A stretch of 64,000 bases of DNA from contig NZ_BOQE01000001.1 of NCBI RefSeq assembly GCF_023705585.1, positions 1,253,341-1,317,340 on the forward strand, read 5' to 3'. Below are positions 1 to 7,587 of this stretch, piece by piece. The position numbers and the translations under genes were made by a program. The notes beneath the pieces are model-generated. The model saw only the letters and a program-made list of their open reading frames with translations. It had not been told where the DNA came from and made no database searches. How positions within the stretch are numbered: the first letter of the stretch is position 1; each line of letters begins with the position of its first letter. The stretch comes from Collibacillus ludicampi. Its GTDB lineage: Bacteria > Bacillota > Bacilli > Tumebacillales > BOQE01.

Positions 1-1110
1 AATCTGCTGATAAACCGCCGTGGTTTGCGCGAGAAGGCGTTCCGTGGAGAATTCCCTGTAGACCTTTTCCTGGCCGGCGAGCCCCATTTTCTTCATGCGT
101 TCCGGGTGGGAGAGCGCATCGCGGATCGCTTCCGCCAGCGCAGCAGGCGCTTGCGCAGGTACCAGGATACCGTCCACCTGATGAGTCACGATCTCCGGCG
201 AGCCTCCTACCGCTGTCGTAATGACAGGCACACCAGCGGCCATCGCTTCCAGGATCGCCACGGACAAACCTTCCGAGATGGAGGGAAGGACAAAGAGATC
301 CAGTTGCGGCAAGAGGTCAGGCACATCTTTGCGCACGCCGAGGAAATGGATCACGTTCTGCAGCCCCGCCTGTTGCACTTGCTTCTCCAGATCCTCGCGA
401 AGCTCCCCGCCGCCGATCCATACGTAGTGTACGTCCGGCCACTGTTTGACGAGTTCGCGGATCGCTTGGATCAGGTAAATGTGTCCTTTGACCGGGTGCA
501 TTCGCGCGACCGTCCCGACAAGCACCGTATCCTGCGAAAGGTTCAGTTCGTCGCGCAGAGTGGAATGTTTGGCTCGCGACGGACGAACCGAAGGCAATTC
601 GATCGCATTGTGGATGACGCTGATGCGGTCACTTGCGACTGTTTTGCGAAATTCCCTCTCCATCGCATGGGATACGAGTATGAAATGGTCGACATACCTT
701 CCCGTCCATTCTTCCAGCCGCCCGAAGAGCCAACGTTTCCAGGCCACCGGGTAATCGAGCGCGAGGACGCTGTGCACCGTGGTGATCAGTTTGCAAGGCG
801 TGCCTTCCAGCCTGTTGGCGATACGGCCGACCAGATTGGCGCGTACGCCGTGCGTATGAATGATCTCCGGGCGGAAGGTACGGATCAGGCGGCGCACCTC
901 GGTTAGACCAGAGAGAATCAAATAGCTCTTCCCCGGTCCCAAAACGGTGACTGGGACATGATACTCACGGACGCGCGCAGCGAATTCCGCATCGTAAAAA
1001 ACCGCTACGTGAGGCTTATATTGAGTTGGATCGAGGGACTTGACGAGACTGAGCAGGTGCTGCTCAGCACCACCAAATTCCCCGCCCCCGATGATATAAA
1101 GAATCCTCAT
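1..1110 (-). CDS. GT4-family glycosyltransferase, 3' end cut by window edge
   Basis: 370 codons are visible from the ATG at 1110 to the first base of the window, so the C-terminus is missing. The protein starts MRILYIIGGGEFGGAEQHLL, a typical GT-B Rossmann opening with a glycine-rich acceptor loop. The second domain has GTVARMHPVKGH and the nucleotide-sugar signature SISEGLSVAILEAMAAGVPV followed by TAVGGSPEIV, whose glutamates are the retaining-GT4 E-x7-E pattern. It probably transfers a sugar from a UDP- or GDP-sugar to a cell-surface glycan or lipid at the cytoplasmic membrane. The donor and acceptor cannot be read from sequence. The SD is weak, and an in-frame GTG two codons upstream is an alternative start. 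No partner gene is visible on this side. Confidence 0.9.
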   Translation of the reverse strand, partial: MRILYIIGGGEFGGAEQHLLSLVKSLDPTQYKPHVAVFYDAEFAARVREYHVPVTVLGPGKSYLILSGLTEVRRLIRTFRPEIIHTHGVRANLVGRIANRLEGTPCKLITTVHSVLALDYPVAWKRWLFGRLEEWTGRYVDHFILVSHAMEREFRKTVASDRISVIHNAIELPSVRPSRAKHSTLRDELNLSQDTVLVGTVARMHPVKGHIYLIQAIRELVKQWPDVHYVWIGGGELREDLEKQVQQAGLQNVIHFLGVRKDVPDLLPQLDLFVLPSISEGLSVAILEAMAAGVPVITTAVGGSPEIVTHQVDGILVPAQAPAALAEAIRDALSHPERMKKMGLAGQEKVYREFSTERLLAQTTAVYQQI

Positions 1111-1255
1111 GGGCACATCCACTGTATTCCGCCTCAGCTTTCATTAGTTCTCGTGTTCATTGTAACGGGGTGCGGTTCAATCGTCAAATCCCTTCTCTCT
1201 TGCGCCTCACTCGACTGTCAGGTAGCATAGGGAATTGAACGTACGATTGAAAATC

Positions 1256-1450
1256 AGTGCTTGGGTGGGTGTATCGCTTTGCGCTTGGGTTCGATGAAGG
1301 TCATTCCGCTCGAATTCCTTACAGAAGTTGCGGAACGACCTTCAACTCACCTCTACGCCGCAAAGCGATACAACCCACCCAAAAGCCACTTCGTTTCTTA
1401 TGCGACCTTAATCCTCTCTTTACGCCAAGCAACTTTTCATACTTCGATTG
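1256..1450. repeat. Type-A palindromic intergenic element plus linker
   Basis: An imperfect inverted repeat. The left arm begins TGCTTGGGTGGGTGTATCGC (1258) and the right arm ends GCGATACAACCCACCCA followed by AAAGCCACT (to about 1390). Internal arms carry GCGCTTGGGTTCGATGAAGG and GCGGAACGACCTTCAACTC. The same sequence recurs in the opposite orientation at 50.3 kb and in deleted form at 3.9 and 56.3 kb. The stretch to 1450 resembles the linker seen beside the other copies. Neither strand gives a conserved protein. Confidence 0.85.
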
Positions 1451-1478
1451 AGCCATTTGTTGAATGAAACTCCCTTTG

Positions 1479-1697
1479 GCCGGGCGTAGTGCTTTGCGTG
1501 AGACAGCGACTTTGGAGATCGTCTCGCTTCCTTTTGGGCAGTAAGGGGTATATGCTTTGCGCGTAATATCGACTTTGAAGGTCGTCTCGCAACATTTGAT
1601 CATATTCTGTACGAGACGACCTTCACGGAGCATGAGCGCAAAGCATATACCCCGTAAGACGACCTCCACGGAGCACGAACGCAAAGCATACGCCCGG
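1479..1697. repeat. Type-B palindromic element interrupted by a second type-B copy
   Basis: The outer arms are 1479-1527 (GCCGGGCGTAGTGCTTTGCG and onward) and 1658-1697 (ending GCAAAGCATACGCCCGG). With the inner insert (1545-1653) and one GTAA removed, the remaining roughly 106 bp aligns along its full length with the reverse complement of the intact copy at 24463-24571. This indicates that one element transposed or was copied into the loop of another. Confidence 0.85.
1545..1653. mobile_element. Inner type-B element flanked by 4-bp direct repeat GTAA
   Basis: A 109-bp near-palindrome from GGGGTATATGCTTTGCGCG to GCGCAAAGCATATACCCC with central loop AACATTTGATCATATTCT. The bases GTAA directly precede (1541-1544) and directly follow (1654-1657) the symmetric ends, as a target-site duplication would. 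It has no coding capacity, so it would be a non-autonomous (MITE-like) element moved by an enzyme encoded elsewhere. Mobility is inference; the nesting and the duplication are seen in the sequence. Confidence 0.7.
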
Positions 1698-1758
1698 TAC
1701 AACACAGATGATCAATCGACCGTCCATACACTTACATTCCAGAGAGGAGGCAACTCCC

Positions 1759-2409
1759 ATGATCCCATCGTATCGCACGATTCACGGCTACGGGGAAGAA
1801 ACCATCATCATAAAAAAATCCAAATTCATCGGCTACGCGATGCCCGTAACGTCTGAAGAAGAGGCGGTCGCGTTCATTGAAGAGATCCGCAAAAAACATT
1901 GGGACGCCACACACAACTGCTACGCCTACCAAATCGGCTACCATGACGAGATCCAGAAGTCGAGCGATGACGGCGAGCCGTCCGGGACGGCAGGCAAGCC
2001 TATCCTCGAAGTGATCAAAAAAGAACGTTTGAAAAACGTGGTCGTCGTGGTGACCCGCTATTTCGGCGGGATCATGCTCGGAGCGGGCGGACTCGTACGC
2101 GCCTACGGGCAAACGGCAGCCTCGGGACTCAAGGCCGCCGGCATCGTCACGCGCCTCTTATGTAACCAAGTGCATATTTCAATCGACTATACGTGGCTCG
2201 GAAAAGTGGAACATGAGATGCGCGCCCATCAATTTCTCATCCATCACATCGACTATGCGGAGCGGGTACATGTGACCGCATGGGTGCCTGTTGACGATAC
2301 GGACCGCTTAGTCAATCTTCTTACAAACGCCACAAGCGGGCGTGCGGAAATTACAATCGGGGATTCCCTCTACGCTTCGGTTGACGAGAACGGACAGTTG
2401 GTTCACTAA
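1759..2409 (+). CDS. yvyE: YigZ/IMPACT (UPF0029) family protein YvyE
   Basis: 216 aa. The ATG at 1759 follows AGAGAGGAGG with ideal spacing; an upstream in-frame start at 1708 has no SD. The diagnostic family motif is present: VVVVTRYFGGIMLGAGGLVR near residues 93-112, preceded by the DDGEPSGTAGKP loop. The N-terminal half is the IMPACT domain (ribosomal S5 domain 2-like fold) and the C-terminal half the DUF1949 ferredoxin-like domain. Family members bind nucleic acid or interact with translation factors, and no enzymatic reaction is established. The repeat cluster lies immediately upstream. The 3' end overlaps the 3' end of the convergent ComK-like gene by 102 bp. Confidence 0.93.
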   Translation: MIPSYRTIHGYGEETIIIKKSKFIGYAMPVTSEEEAVAFIEEIRKKHWDATHNCYAYQIGYHDEIQKSSDDGEPSGTAGKPILEVIKKERLKNVVVVVTRYFGGIMLGAGGLVRAYGQTAASGLKAAGIVTRLLCNQVHISIDYTWLGKVEHEMRAHQFLIHHIDYAERVHVTAWVPVDDTDRLVNLLTNATSGRAEITIGDSLYASVDENGQLVH

Positions 2410-2982
2410 CCGTTCCCGTCTTTTCTTTTTTCCGAAGTTCCAGTTCGTCAAGAGGTGTTCATAGCCGAACATCCTCGCGTGATAAAACATCTCTATGATG
2501 CGCGCTCTGCATAACTGTTCCTCCACATAACGTGCGCTTTGCATACAATGGATCTGTCGTCCGTTTGTTAGGAGGATGGCCGAACCGCCACTCCCTGTCT
2601 GAACAACCTCCTCAATCTGCTGATAAACCACGTATCCCGTCGCCGAGTCGGATGCCACGCGCGGCGTGCGGCATTTGCAAGGGATGAATAGTATCTTCGG
2701 CGATAACGGAAGAGGCACATGCTTCTTCCTGCTGATAATGTCACCGTAACACCTGCGCAACGAAGTCAGGTTGCTTCCTGTAAATGTGGCAATATGCTCC
2801 ATCACATGTTGGATCGGACGACGATCATATTTGCTCGTCCCATCATTCAGAATGACTTCTGTCACATCTCCGTAACCATCCATGTACAAAGGTATGCATC
2901 CTGCAAGTTTCCCCCAGTATTCTTCGACATCCAAAACACGTGGAATCGGGACGATACCTTCCATCACCAGCATACCCCTCAT
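2308..2982 (-). CDS. comK: ComK-like competence transcription factor
   Basis: Up to 224 aa. Residues 60-175 follow the ComK pattern: a basic stretch TSLRRCYGDIISRKKHVPLP, then LSPKILFIPCKCRT, then ILLTNGRQIHCMQSARYVEE, matching the IFLFPT...NGKTMELPISYNSF region of Bacillus ComK. ComK is a minor-groove DNA-binding activator of DNA-uptake genes. The frame can start at 2982 (AGGAGGAAATG, spacer short) or at in-frame ATGs 2973 or 2964, which have better spacing. A consensus sigma-A promoter lies upstream. The last 34 codons run antisense through the end of yvyE and look unlike ComK, so the C-terminus is extended. The overall match is distant, and competence function is inference. Confidence 0.72.
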   Translation of the reverse strand: MRGMLVMEGIVPIPRVLDVEEYWGKLAGCIPLYMDGYGDVTEVILNDGTSKYDRRPIQHVMEHIATFTGSNLTSLRRCYGDIISRKKHVPLPLSPKILFIPCKCRTPRVASDSATGYVVYQQIEEVVQTGSGGSAILLTNGRQIHCMQSARYVEEQLCRARIIEMFYHARMFGYEHLLTNWNFGKKKRRERLVNQLSVLVNRSVEGIPDCNFRTPACGVCKKID

Positions 2983-3015
2983 TTCCTCCTATGGAAAATT
3001 AATACTTTTTATTCA

Positions 3016-3044
3016 ATTGTATAGGATAATGAAGGGATTTTCAA
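3016..3044 (-). promoter_or_regulatory. Sigma-A type promoter of the ComK-like gene
   Basis: On the minus strand TTGAAA (3044-3039) and TACAAT (3021-3016) are separated by exactly 17 bp, about 35-60 bp before the candidate starts. The surrounding DNA is very AT-rich, with an AAAA-N7-TTTTT pattern at 2995-3010 that resembles half of a ComK box (AAAA-N5-TTTT) but with the wrong spacing. Confidence 0.65.
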
Positions 3045-3220
3045 TCAGATTTGTTAATCAATTCATTTTCTTTAAAAAACAGGACCGCTTCAGCCTTGGA
3101 TCACATCCGTTAAATCCATTGACGACGGCGATTCCCTTTTCGACGCTTGTCCCATTTCCTCGTACCCTGAGGGTGACGCGCGTACACTGATTTCACGGGC
3201 CGGCCCTGAAAGGGGAACTT

Positions 3221-3805
3221 ATGAAACAAGCGAACATCCAATCGCGGGAAGACTTGCAAGAAACGATTCGCATGGCGCAAACGGGAGATCCGCAGGCGAT
3301 GATCCACCTGCTGGAACAGTTTGAGCCACTGGTGCAACGAGCCGTCGCCATCCGCTATCCGAAGAAACAAGAGCGCGAAGATTTGCTTCAGGAGGCGTAT
3401 GTGGCGCTCATTCGTGCGATCCAACTGTACAATCACGGGGAGGTCAGCTTCCCTCATTACGCCAAACAGATTGTATACGGCGCCACATGGAGTGCCACGC
3501 GCAGGAACTCCCGAATTCGGGGGAAAGAAACTCCCGACGGCACGCGCAATGAGGACGGGGAGACGTTAAGCATCTTTGACCGCATTCCCGATGAGCAAGC
3601 CGCTGCCGCCTACATGGAGCCGGAACTGGAAAGCTATCTGATGACCCTCTCTCCACGGGAACGGATGGTAGTCGTCGAGGTCGTGTTCGGAGGCATGCGC
3701 ATGGCGGATCTCGCACGACGGGAAGGCGTATCTCTCGATACGGTCAAAGTGTGGAAAAAACGGGCGTTCGCGAAAATTCGTAAGAGCGTAGAGAAGGATT
3801 TATAA
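3221..3805 (+). CDS. Small sigma-70 family RNA polymerase sigma factor
   Basis: 194 aa with only regions 2 and 4. Region 2 spans about residues 20-95, with the core-binding helix REDLLQEAYVALIRAIQLYN and the -10 recognition helix FPHYAKQIVYGA. Region 4 is at 136-190, with LSPRERMVVVEVVFGGMRMA and the helix-turn-helix MADLARREGVSLDTVKVWKK. The 40-residue acidic linker is poorly conserved. The start follows GAAAGGGGAACTT. There is no anti-sigma gene next door. Size and architecture fit the SigH/ComX or ECF-like class. Lying divergently next to a ComK-like gene, it may belong to a competence or stationary-phase circuit, which is inference from context only. Confidence 0.88.
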   Translation: MKQANIQSREDLQETIRMAQTGDPQAMIHLLEQFEPLVQRAVAIRYPKKQEREDLLQEAYVALIRAIQLYNHGEVSFPHYAKQIVYGATWSATRRNSRIRGKETPDGTRNEDGETLSIFDRIPDEQAAAAYMEPELESYLMTLSPRERMVVVEVVFGGMRMADLARREGVSLDTVKVWKKRAFAKIRKSVEKDL

Positions 3806-3837
3806 GTAGCCATCCATTCGGGTAGACGGCACACTCA

Positions 3838-3943
3838 AGGATGAACAGTTTCTTTTTCGGAAAGTGAAGTTTCAGGCAGTCCCAAGAACGGAGTAGCTTT
3901 TGGGTGGGTTGTATCGCAAAGCGATGCACCTACCCAAGCACGA
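3838..3943. repeat. Type-A element, internally deleted copy
   Basis: The flank GGATGAACAGTTTCTTTTTC corresponds to the module C-linker junction. It is followed by GGAGTAGCTTTTGGGTGGG and TTGTATCGC joined directly to AAAGCGATGCACCTACCCAA. Both termini remain but almost the whole interior seen at 50.3 kb is gone. It lies downstream of the sigma factor gene. Confidence 0.75.
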
Positions 3944-4019
3944 ATTACGACAACCGATCTCTTCAAACACAAAAAAAGCGCGTACCACATGGTTACGCAC
4001 ATCGATCCCTTTTATTTGA

Positions 4020-4397
4020 TTATCCCATGACTGCCTTTCGAATCTTCCTGACAAATTGAAGATCTTCTTCGTATTCTTTCAGATGAGATACATCTTCTTC
4101 TAATCTACGTACATCCGCCGTTAATGCATCCAATCTTGCGTTTATGAGATCTTGTCCATGGCGCACGGAAAGGACAATTTCCTTGATTTCATCTTGGCGC
4201 TGTTCCAGGCGATCCATGCGTTGTTCCAGGCTGTCCATGCGCATTTCTATGCTGTCCAAGCGCTGTTCCAAGCGATCCATACGCTTTTCCATACGGTCCA
4301 TGCGTTGTTCCAGCCGATCGAAACGGTCTTCAAATCCTGACATGCGGTCGTTGATCTTTCTGACTTCTTCTAAAATCAGTTTTAATTCATCCGCCAT
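4020..4397 (-). CDS. Small heptad-repeat coiled-coil protein
   Basis: 125 aa, preceded by GGGGGAGGG and an ATG at 4397. Residues 26-68 are six consecutive seven-residue units of the type DRLEQRM/DSIEMRM, seen in DNA as near-identical 21-bp repeats. This predicts one uninterrupted, highly charged two-stranded coiled coil, continuing less regularly to residue 115. There is no signal peptide or membrane segment. No specific family function can be named; similar short proteins are annotated only as hypothetical. The repeat number is likely to vary between strains by slippage. Confidence 0.8.
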   Translation of the reverse strand: MADELKLILEEVRKINDRMSGFEDRFDRLEQRMDRMEKRMDRLEQRLDSIEMRMDSLEQRMDRLEQRQDEIKEIVLSVRHGQDLINARLDALTADVRRLEEDVSHLKEYEEDLQFVRKIRKAVMG

Positions 4398-4530
4398 CCG
4401 ACGACCCTCCCCCGCGATATAAGATTCATACTACTATGATTGTACCATACGGCTTGTCCGCGTACAGATATAAAGTGTTCTTTAAAATGGACTCAGATCA
4501 TTTATAGGAATGTCTTTCGTACCAAGCAGT

Positions 4531-4568
4531 AAAATAGGCACGGTTGACCTCTACGGGTAACCGCGCCT
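4531..4568 (-). terminator. Hairpin downstream of fabZ
   Basis: AGGCGCGGTT and AACCGTGCCT form a stem with one mismatch (read on the minus strand), followed by ATTTT. It sits about 90 bp after the fabZ stop. Confidence 0.6.
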
Positions 4569-4658
4569 TTCCAATGCAAATGCTGGATCCGTGTATCATA
4601 TAACCGAGCGCGTATGAACGAACAGCGAATCCTCCATCGCTATTTCAGAGTGAGGCAT

Positions 4659-5096
4659 TCACCGGCTCTCTTGTTTCTGCAGGGCGAACATCAGCTCCCC
4701 TTCGCAGACCAATTTGTCGCCGACATACGCCTTGCCTTGGCCTTTGCCGATGGAACCTTTGGATTTGATGATTTCCACTTCCAAGCGCAACGTATCCCCT
4801 GGACGCACCTGCTCGCGGAAACGCACGCCGTCGATCCCCGCGAAAAATGCCAGGCGCCCGCGGTTCTCTTCCATGGAGAGGAGCGCTACACCGCCGACTT
4901 GCGCCAGGGCTTCAACGATCAGTACACCTGGCATCACCGGGTAGCCCGGGAAATGCCCCTGAAAAAACGGCTCATTCATCGTGACATTCTTGATGCCAAC
5001 CGCCCGTTTCCCCACTTCCAGTTCGACGATGCGATCCACCAGCAAAAAAGGATAGCGATGGGGGATGATCGACTGAATCTCATCGATGTTCAGCAA
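4659..5096 (-). CDS. fabZ: 3-hydroxyacyl-ACP dehydratase FabZ
   Basis: 145 aa, the normal FabZ length. It carries the hot-dog-fold active-site signature [20 protein letters not shown], whose histidine (in GHFPG) and following glutamate (VEALAQ) are the catalytic pair. It dehydrates beta-hydroxyacyl-ACP to trans-2-enoyl-ACP in cytoplasmic type II fatty-acid synthesis. The start is TTG at 5096, seven bases after AAAGGAGG, giving [20 protein letters not shown], the expected FabZ N-terminus. In Bacillus the gene (ywpB) is also found near mbl and flhOP, so the location is conserved. It has its own terminator region on both sides. Confidence 0.97.
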   Translation of the reverse strand: MLNIDEIQSIIPHRYPFLLVDRIVELEVGKRAVGIKNVTMNEPFFQGHFPGYPVMPGVLIVEALAQVGGVALLSMEENRGRLAFFAGIDGVRFREQVRPGDTLRLEVEIIKSKGSIGKGQGKAYVGDKLVCEGELMFALQKQESR

Positions 5097-5198
5097 GGGA
5101 TATCCTCCTTTGCATATAGCATTTCATTCCAGTATAGCACACCCTTGTCCCAGACAAAATACAAATACCTTCTCGGGGTAAGCTCGAGAAGTTCATAT

Positions 5199-5241
5199 AA
5201 AAAGCACCTATAGCCACGCGGCGGGTGGCAGGGTGCTTTTT
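5199..5241 (-). terminator. Bidirectional terminator after the phosphatidyltransferase gene
   Basis: AAAAAGCACC at the left pairs with GGGTGCTTTTT at the right around a 22-bp loop that itself contains GCCAC/GTGGC. A T-run follows in either direction. Confidence 0.85.
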
Positions 5242-5251
5242 ATCCGTTCTT

Positions 5252-5776
5252 TCACAATAATGTGCGGTTGTTCAGTTTGACAAACTGGCCGAGGTAGACG
5301 AAACTTGTGACCAGCGACAAGAGAATCGTGCACCACAATAAAGAATCGGCCAGCGGTAATTGAAACATGATTGCCACCAGGGATATGTAATAAAAAACGG
5401 TCGTCGTTTTGCCCCAGATCGTGGCAGGAACCGTTTTCTTGCCGCGCAAGTGAAAGACTCCAGACACGACGATCATCGCGACATCGCGGGTGATCAGCAG
5501 GGCGGCGGCAAGCCAGGAGATTCTTCCGGAGATAATAAATGAGAGAATGACTGCCAACATCGTCAGTTTATCCGCCAAAGGATCCAGCATGATGCCGAGT
5601 TCCGTGACAAGCTTGTATTTGCGGGCGAGATATCCGTCCAAGATATCGGTCAATCCGGCGAAGAGCAAAACGGTGAGCGCCCATATCATGTTGTAAGGAC
5701 TATCCGAGAAGAACGCAAGGAAGTAAACGGGAATCAAAGCAAATCGAATCAGAGTTAACAGGTTCGGAAGATTCAC
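5252..5776 (-). CDS. pgsA: CDP-alcohol phosphatidyltransferase (PgsA type)
   Basis: 174 aa integral membrane enzyme with about six hydrophobic segments. It carries the full CDP-alcohol phosphotransferase signature in DILDGYLARKYKLVTELGIM then LDPLADK (D-x2-D-G-x2-A-R...G-x3-D-x3-D), with four metal-binding aspartates. The N-terminus MNLPNLLTLIRFALIPVYF is typical of PgsA, which makes phosphatidylglycerol phosphate from CDP-diacylglycerol and glycerol-3-phosphate. The start is GTG at 5776 after AAGGAGGG. Because the housekeeping pgsA of Bacillus is near recA, this may be a second paralogue with another alcohol substrate; the fold is certain, the substrate is not. Confidence 0.85.
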   Translation of the reverse strand: MNLPNLLTLIRFALIPVYFLAFFSDSPYNMIWALTVLLFAGLTDILDGYLARKYKLVTELGIMLDPLADKLTMLAVILSFIISGRISWLAAALLITRDVAMIVVSGVFHLRGKKTVPATIWGKTTTVFYYISLVAIMFQLPLADSLLWCTILLSLVTSFVYLGQFVKLNNRTLL

Positions 5777-5852
5777 AATGGGCCCTCCTTACGTCTAAAC
5801 AGGGTTTATTATATCAGATTCGCTCCCGATTACAAAACGGTATGGAGTCTAC

Positions 5853-5879
5853 AAAAAATCCCGCGGCCTAGCCGCAGGA
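5853..5879 (-). terminator. Terminator of the mbl-flhO-flhP operon
   Basis: On the minus strand TCCTGCGGC, a TAG loop and GCCGCGGGA are followed by six T. It begins 9 bp after the flhP stop. Confidence 0.92.
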
Positions 5880-5887
5880 CTTTGCTC

Positions 5888-6721
5888 TTATGCACGCATG
5901 CTGTTCGCCATCCCCATCATCTGATCTTCCGTCTCGACGGCGCGCGCATTGAGTTGGTATACCCGTTGCGCTTTGATGAGATCGGTCATTTCATGAACGA
6001 GATCGACGTTGGACTGTTCGAGAAATCCTTGACGGATCGCGCCTTCGTTCCCATGGATGCCGCTCCCGTTTCGATTCGCCGCTACCACAGCCACGTTCCC
6101 CGCGACTGTAGGAACGAACAATCCGTCTCCCATCGGCTGGAAGATCCCTTCAGGCGCCATCAGTTCCTCTTGGGCTCCCGTATTTCGTACGGGAACGAAA
6201 ATGCCGATCTGATGAGGCTCTGTCAATCCGGGATGACGGATCGTCCCGTCCGCCTCAATGGCCGCTCTCCCTATGGACGGTTTGTCCACGTGAATCACTT
6301 GTCCATGGGTATCCAGCACACGAAACCCCTGATCATTGACCAGATATCCGTCACGATCTAATTGAAACTTTCCGTTCCGTGTGTAATAGACATTCCCCGC
6401 CGCATCTTCCACGGCAAAGAATCCAATCCCGTCGAGAGCCAGATCATACTCCAATCCCGTTTCCTTGAGTGCCCCTTGCGCAAAAGACGCCTCCTGATCG
6501 ATCGGGCGCACGCCATGTCCCAGCGGCAAATCATAAGCCAGGGGAAGATTCGGGTCTCTTTGCTCCGGATCCCGCTTCAACGTTTGTGTGAGCAGATCGG
6601 CAAACTGCACATCGGACGATTTGTATCCTGTCGTGTTGACATTCGCCACATTGTTGGCAATGACATCGATCTTGGTTTGCATGCTGCTCAAGCCCGAAGC
6701 GGATGCCCATAAAGCTCTCAT
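5888..6721 (-). CDS. flhP: Flagellar basal-body rod protein FlhP
   Basis: 277 aa. It starts MRALWASASGLSSMQTKIDV and IANNVANVNTTGYKSS, the conserved N-terminal rod/hook helix (ANNxANxxTxGYK) shared by FlgB/C/F/G. The centre contains LDGIGFFAVED and YYTRNGKFQLDRDGYLV (FlgG-like D1 domain), and the C-terminus VDLVHEMTDLIKAQRVYQLN is the second rod helix. As the partner of FlhO in Bacillus it builds the distal rod, exported by the flagellar type III apparatus. It lies 38 bp downstream of flhO in the same operon as mbl. Confidence 0.93.
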   Translation of the reverse strand: MRALWASASGLSSMQTKIDVIANNVANVNTTGYKSSDVQFADLLTQTLKRDPEQRDPNLPLAYDLPLGHGVRPIDQEASFAQGALKETGLEYDLALDGIGFFAVEDAAGNVYYTRNGKFQLDRDGYLVNDQGFRVLDTHGQVIHVDKPSIGRAAIEADGTIRHPGLTEPHQIGIFVPVRNTGAQEELMAPEGIFQPMGDGLFVPTVAGNVAVVAANRNGSGIHGNEGAIRQGFLEQSNVDLVHEMTDLIKAQRVYQLNARAVETEDQMMGMANSMRA

Positions 6722-6759
6722 GCCTGTTCACCTTCTTTGTGCTTGTTCCTATCGCGCGC

Positions 6760-7587
6760 TTACACTTTTCCAACTTCGTTGACCGCTTTCTGCAAGGTCT
6801 GATCGAGTGTGCGCACGACGCGTGTATTCGCTTCATAGCTTCGCAAGACGTTCATCATGTTGACCATCGTTTGTGTGAGATCGACATTGGAGTCTTCCAC
6901 AAAGCCTCTCTTCAATTGCGCTTGTGAAGGGGGGAGAGCTGCCGTTCCCGGATCGTACAGGTTGTTCCCCAATTGTTTAACTTGCTTCACATCCACATCC
7001 ACGACCATGCGTCTCTCCACATTGGTGATCGGTTGCCGTGTCACCGGATCGACCGCCGGTTGCCCCGTTGTGAGGTCGATCGCTTGGAGTGCCGAGCCTT
7101 CCATGTAGACACGCACCTGTTTCAAAGCCTGTCCATTCTCGTCCACTATCAGAACCGGATTCCCGAGCGAGTCCACCAGAGATCCGTCCCGATCCTGATG
7201 AAAAGAGCCGTTGCGCGTCAATTGCACCGTATCGCCCACAAGCACCGGAAAGAATCCGTGGATGTCACCACGTGCCGGGTCGTCGATGATGGCAAAATCG
7301 GTCGATTTTCCCGTTTCCCTGAGGGGCCCCGGAGTGAAACGCGGTCTCGAGTCGAGAATTTGCACGCCCAGTCCTAGAGTACCGACCCTTTCATTCGTGT
7401 TCAATACCGGACCGGAAGCGGAGTGGTCGTTCATCCGATACAACAGCATCTCCTCGAAAGTCCCTTGGATCCCGTCATCGCTTTTAAACCCGGGCGTTTC
7501 CGCATTGGCAATATTATTGGCGATGATCTCCTGTTGCTTCTCATTCGCGAGGATGCCCGAAGCGGCTGTCATCAACCCTCGAATCAT
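6760..7587 (-). CDS. flhO: Flagellar basal-body rod protein FlhO
   Basis: 275 aa. The N-terminus MIRGLMTAASGILANEKQQE and IIANNIANAETPGFKSD is the rod-protein helix. TRNGSFHQDRDGSLVDSLGN lies mid-protein, and VDLTQTMVNMMNVLRSYEAN is the C-terminal rod helix. It is secreted through the flagellar export gate to form the rod with FlhP. The ATG overlaps the mbl stop (ATGA), so translation is coupled to a cytoskeletal gene, the same arrangement as in Bacillus subtilis. FlgF/FlgG paralogues could be confused by sequence alone; the neighbours decide the name. Confidence 0.93.
   Translation of the reverse strand: MIRGLMTAASGILANEKQQEIIANNIANAETPGFKSDDGIQGTFEEMLLYRMNDHSASGPVLNTNERVGTLGLGVQILDSRPRFTPGPLRETGKSTDFAIIDDPARGDIHGFFPVLVGDTVQLTRNGSFHQDRDGSLVDSLGNPVLIVDENGQALKQVRVYMEGSALQAIDLTTGQPAVDPVTRQPITNVERRMVVDVDVKQVKQLGNNLYDPGTAALPPSQAQLKRGFVEDSNVDLTQTMVNMMNVLRSYEANTRVVRTLDQTLQKAVNEVGKV

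Noticed and set aside
25-906. 293-codon plus-strand frame at the left edge
   Set aside because: It is the complement of a clear GT4 glycosyltransferase; its own product has no conserved pattern.
1319-1705. 128-codon minus-strand frame over the repeat cluster
   Set aside because: It translates type-A and type-B palindromes; similar peptides ([26 protein letters not shown]) arise wherever the repeats occur.
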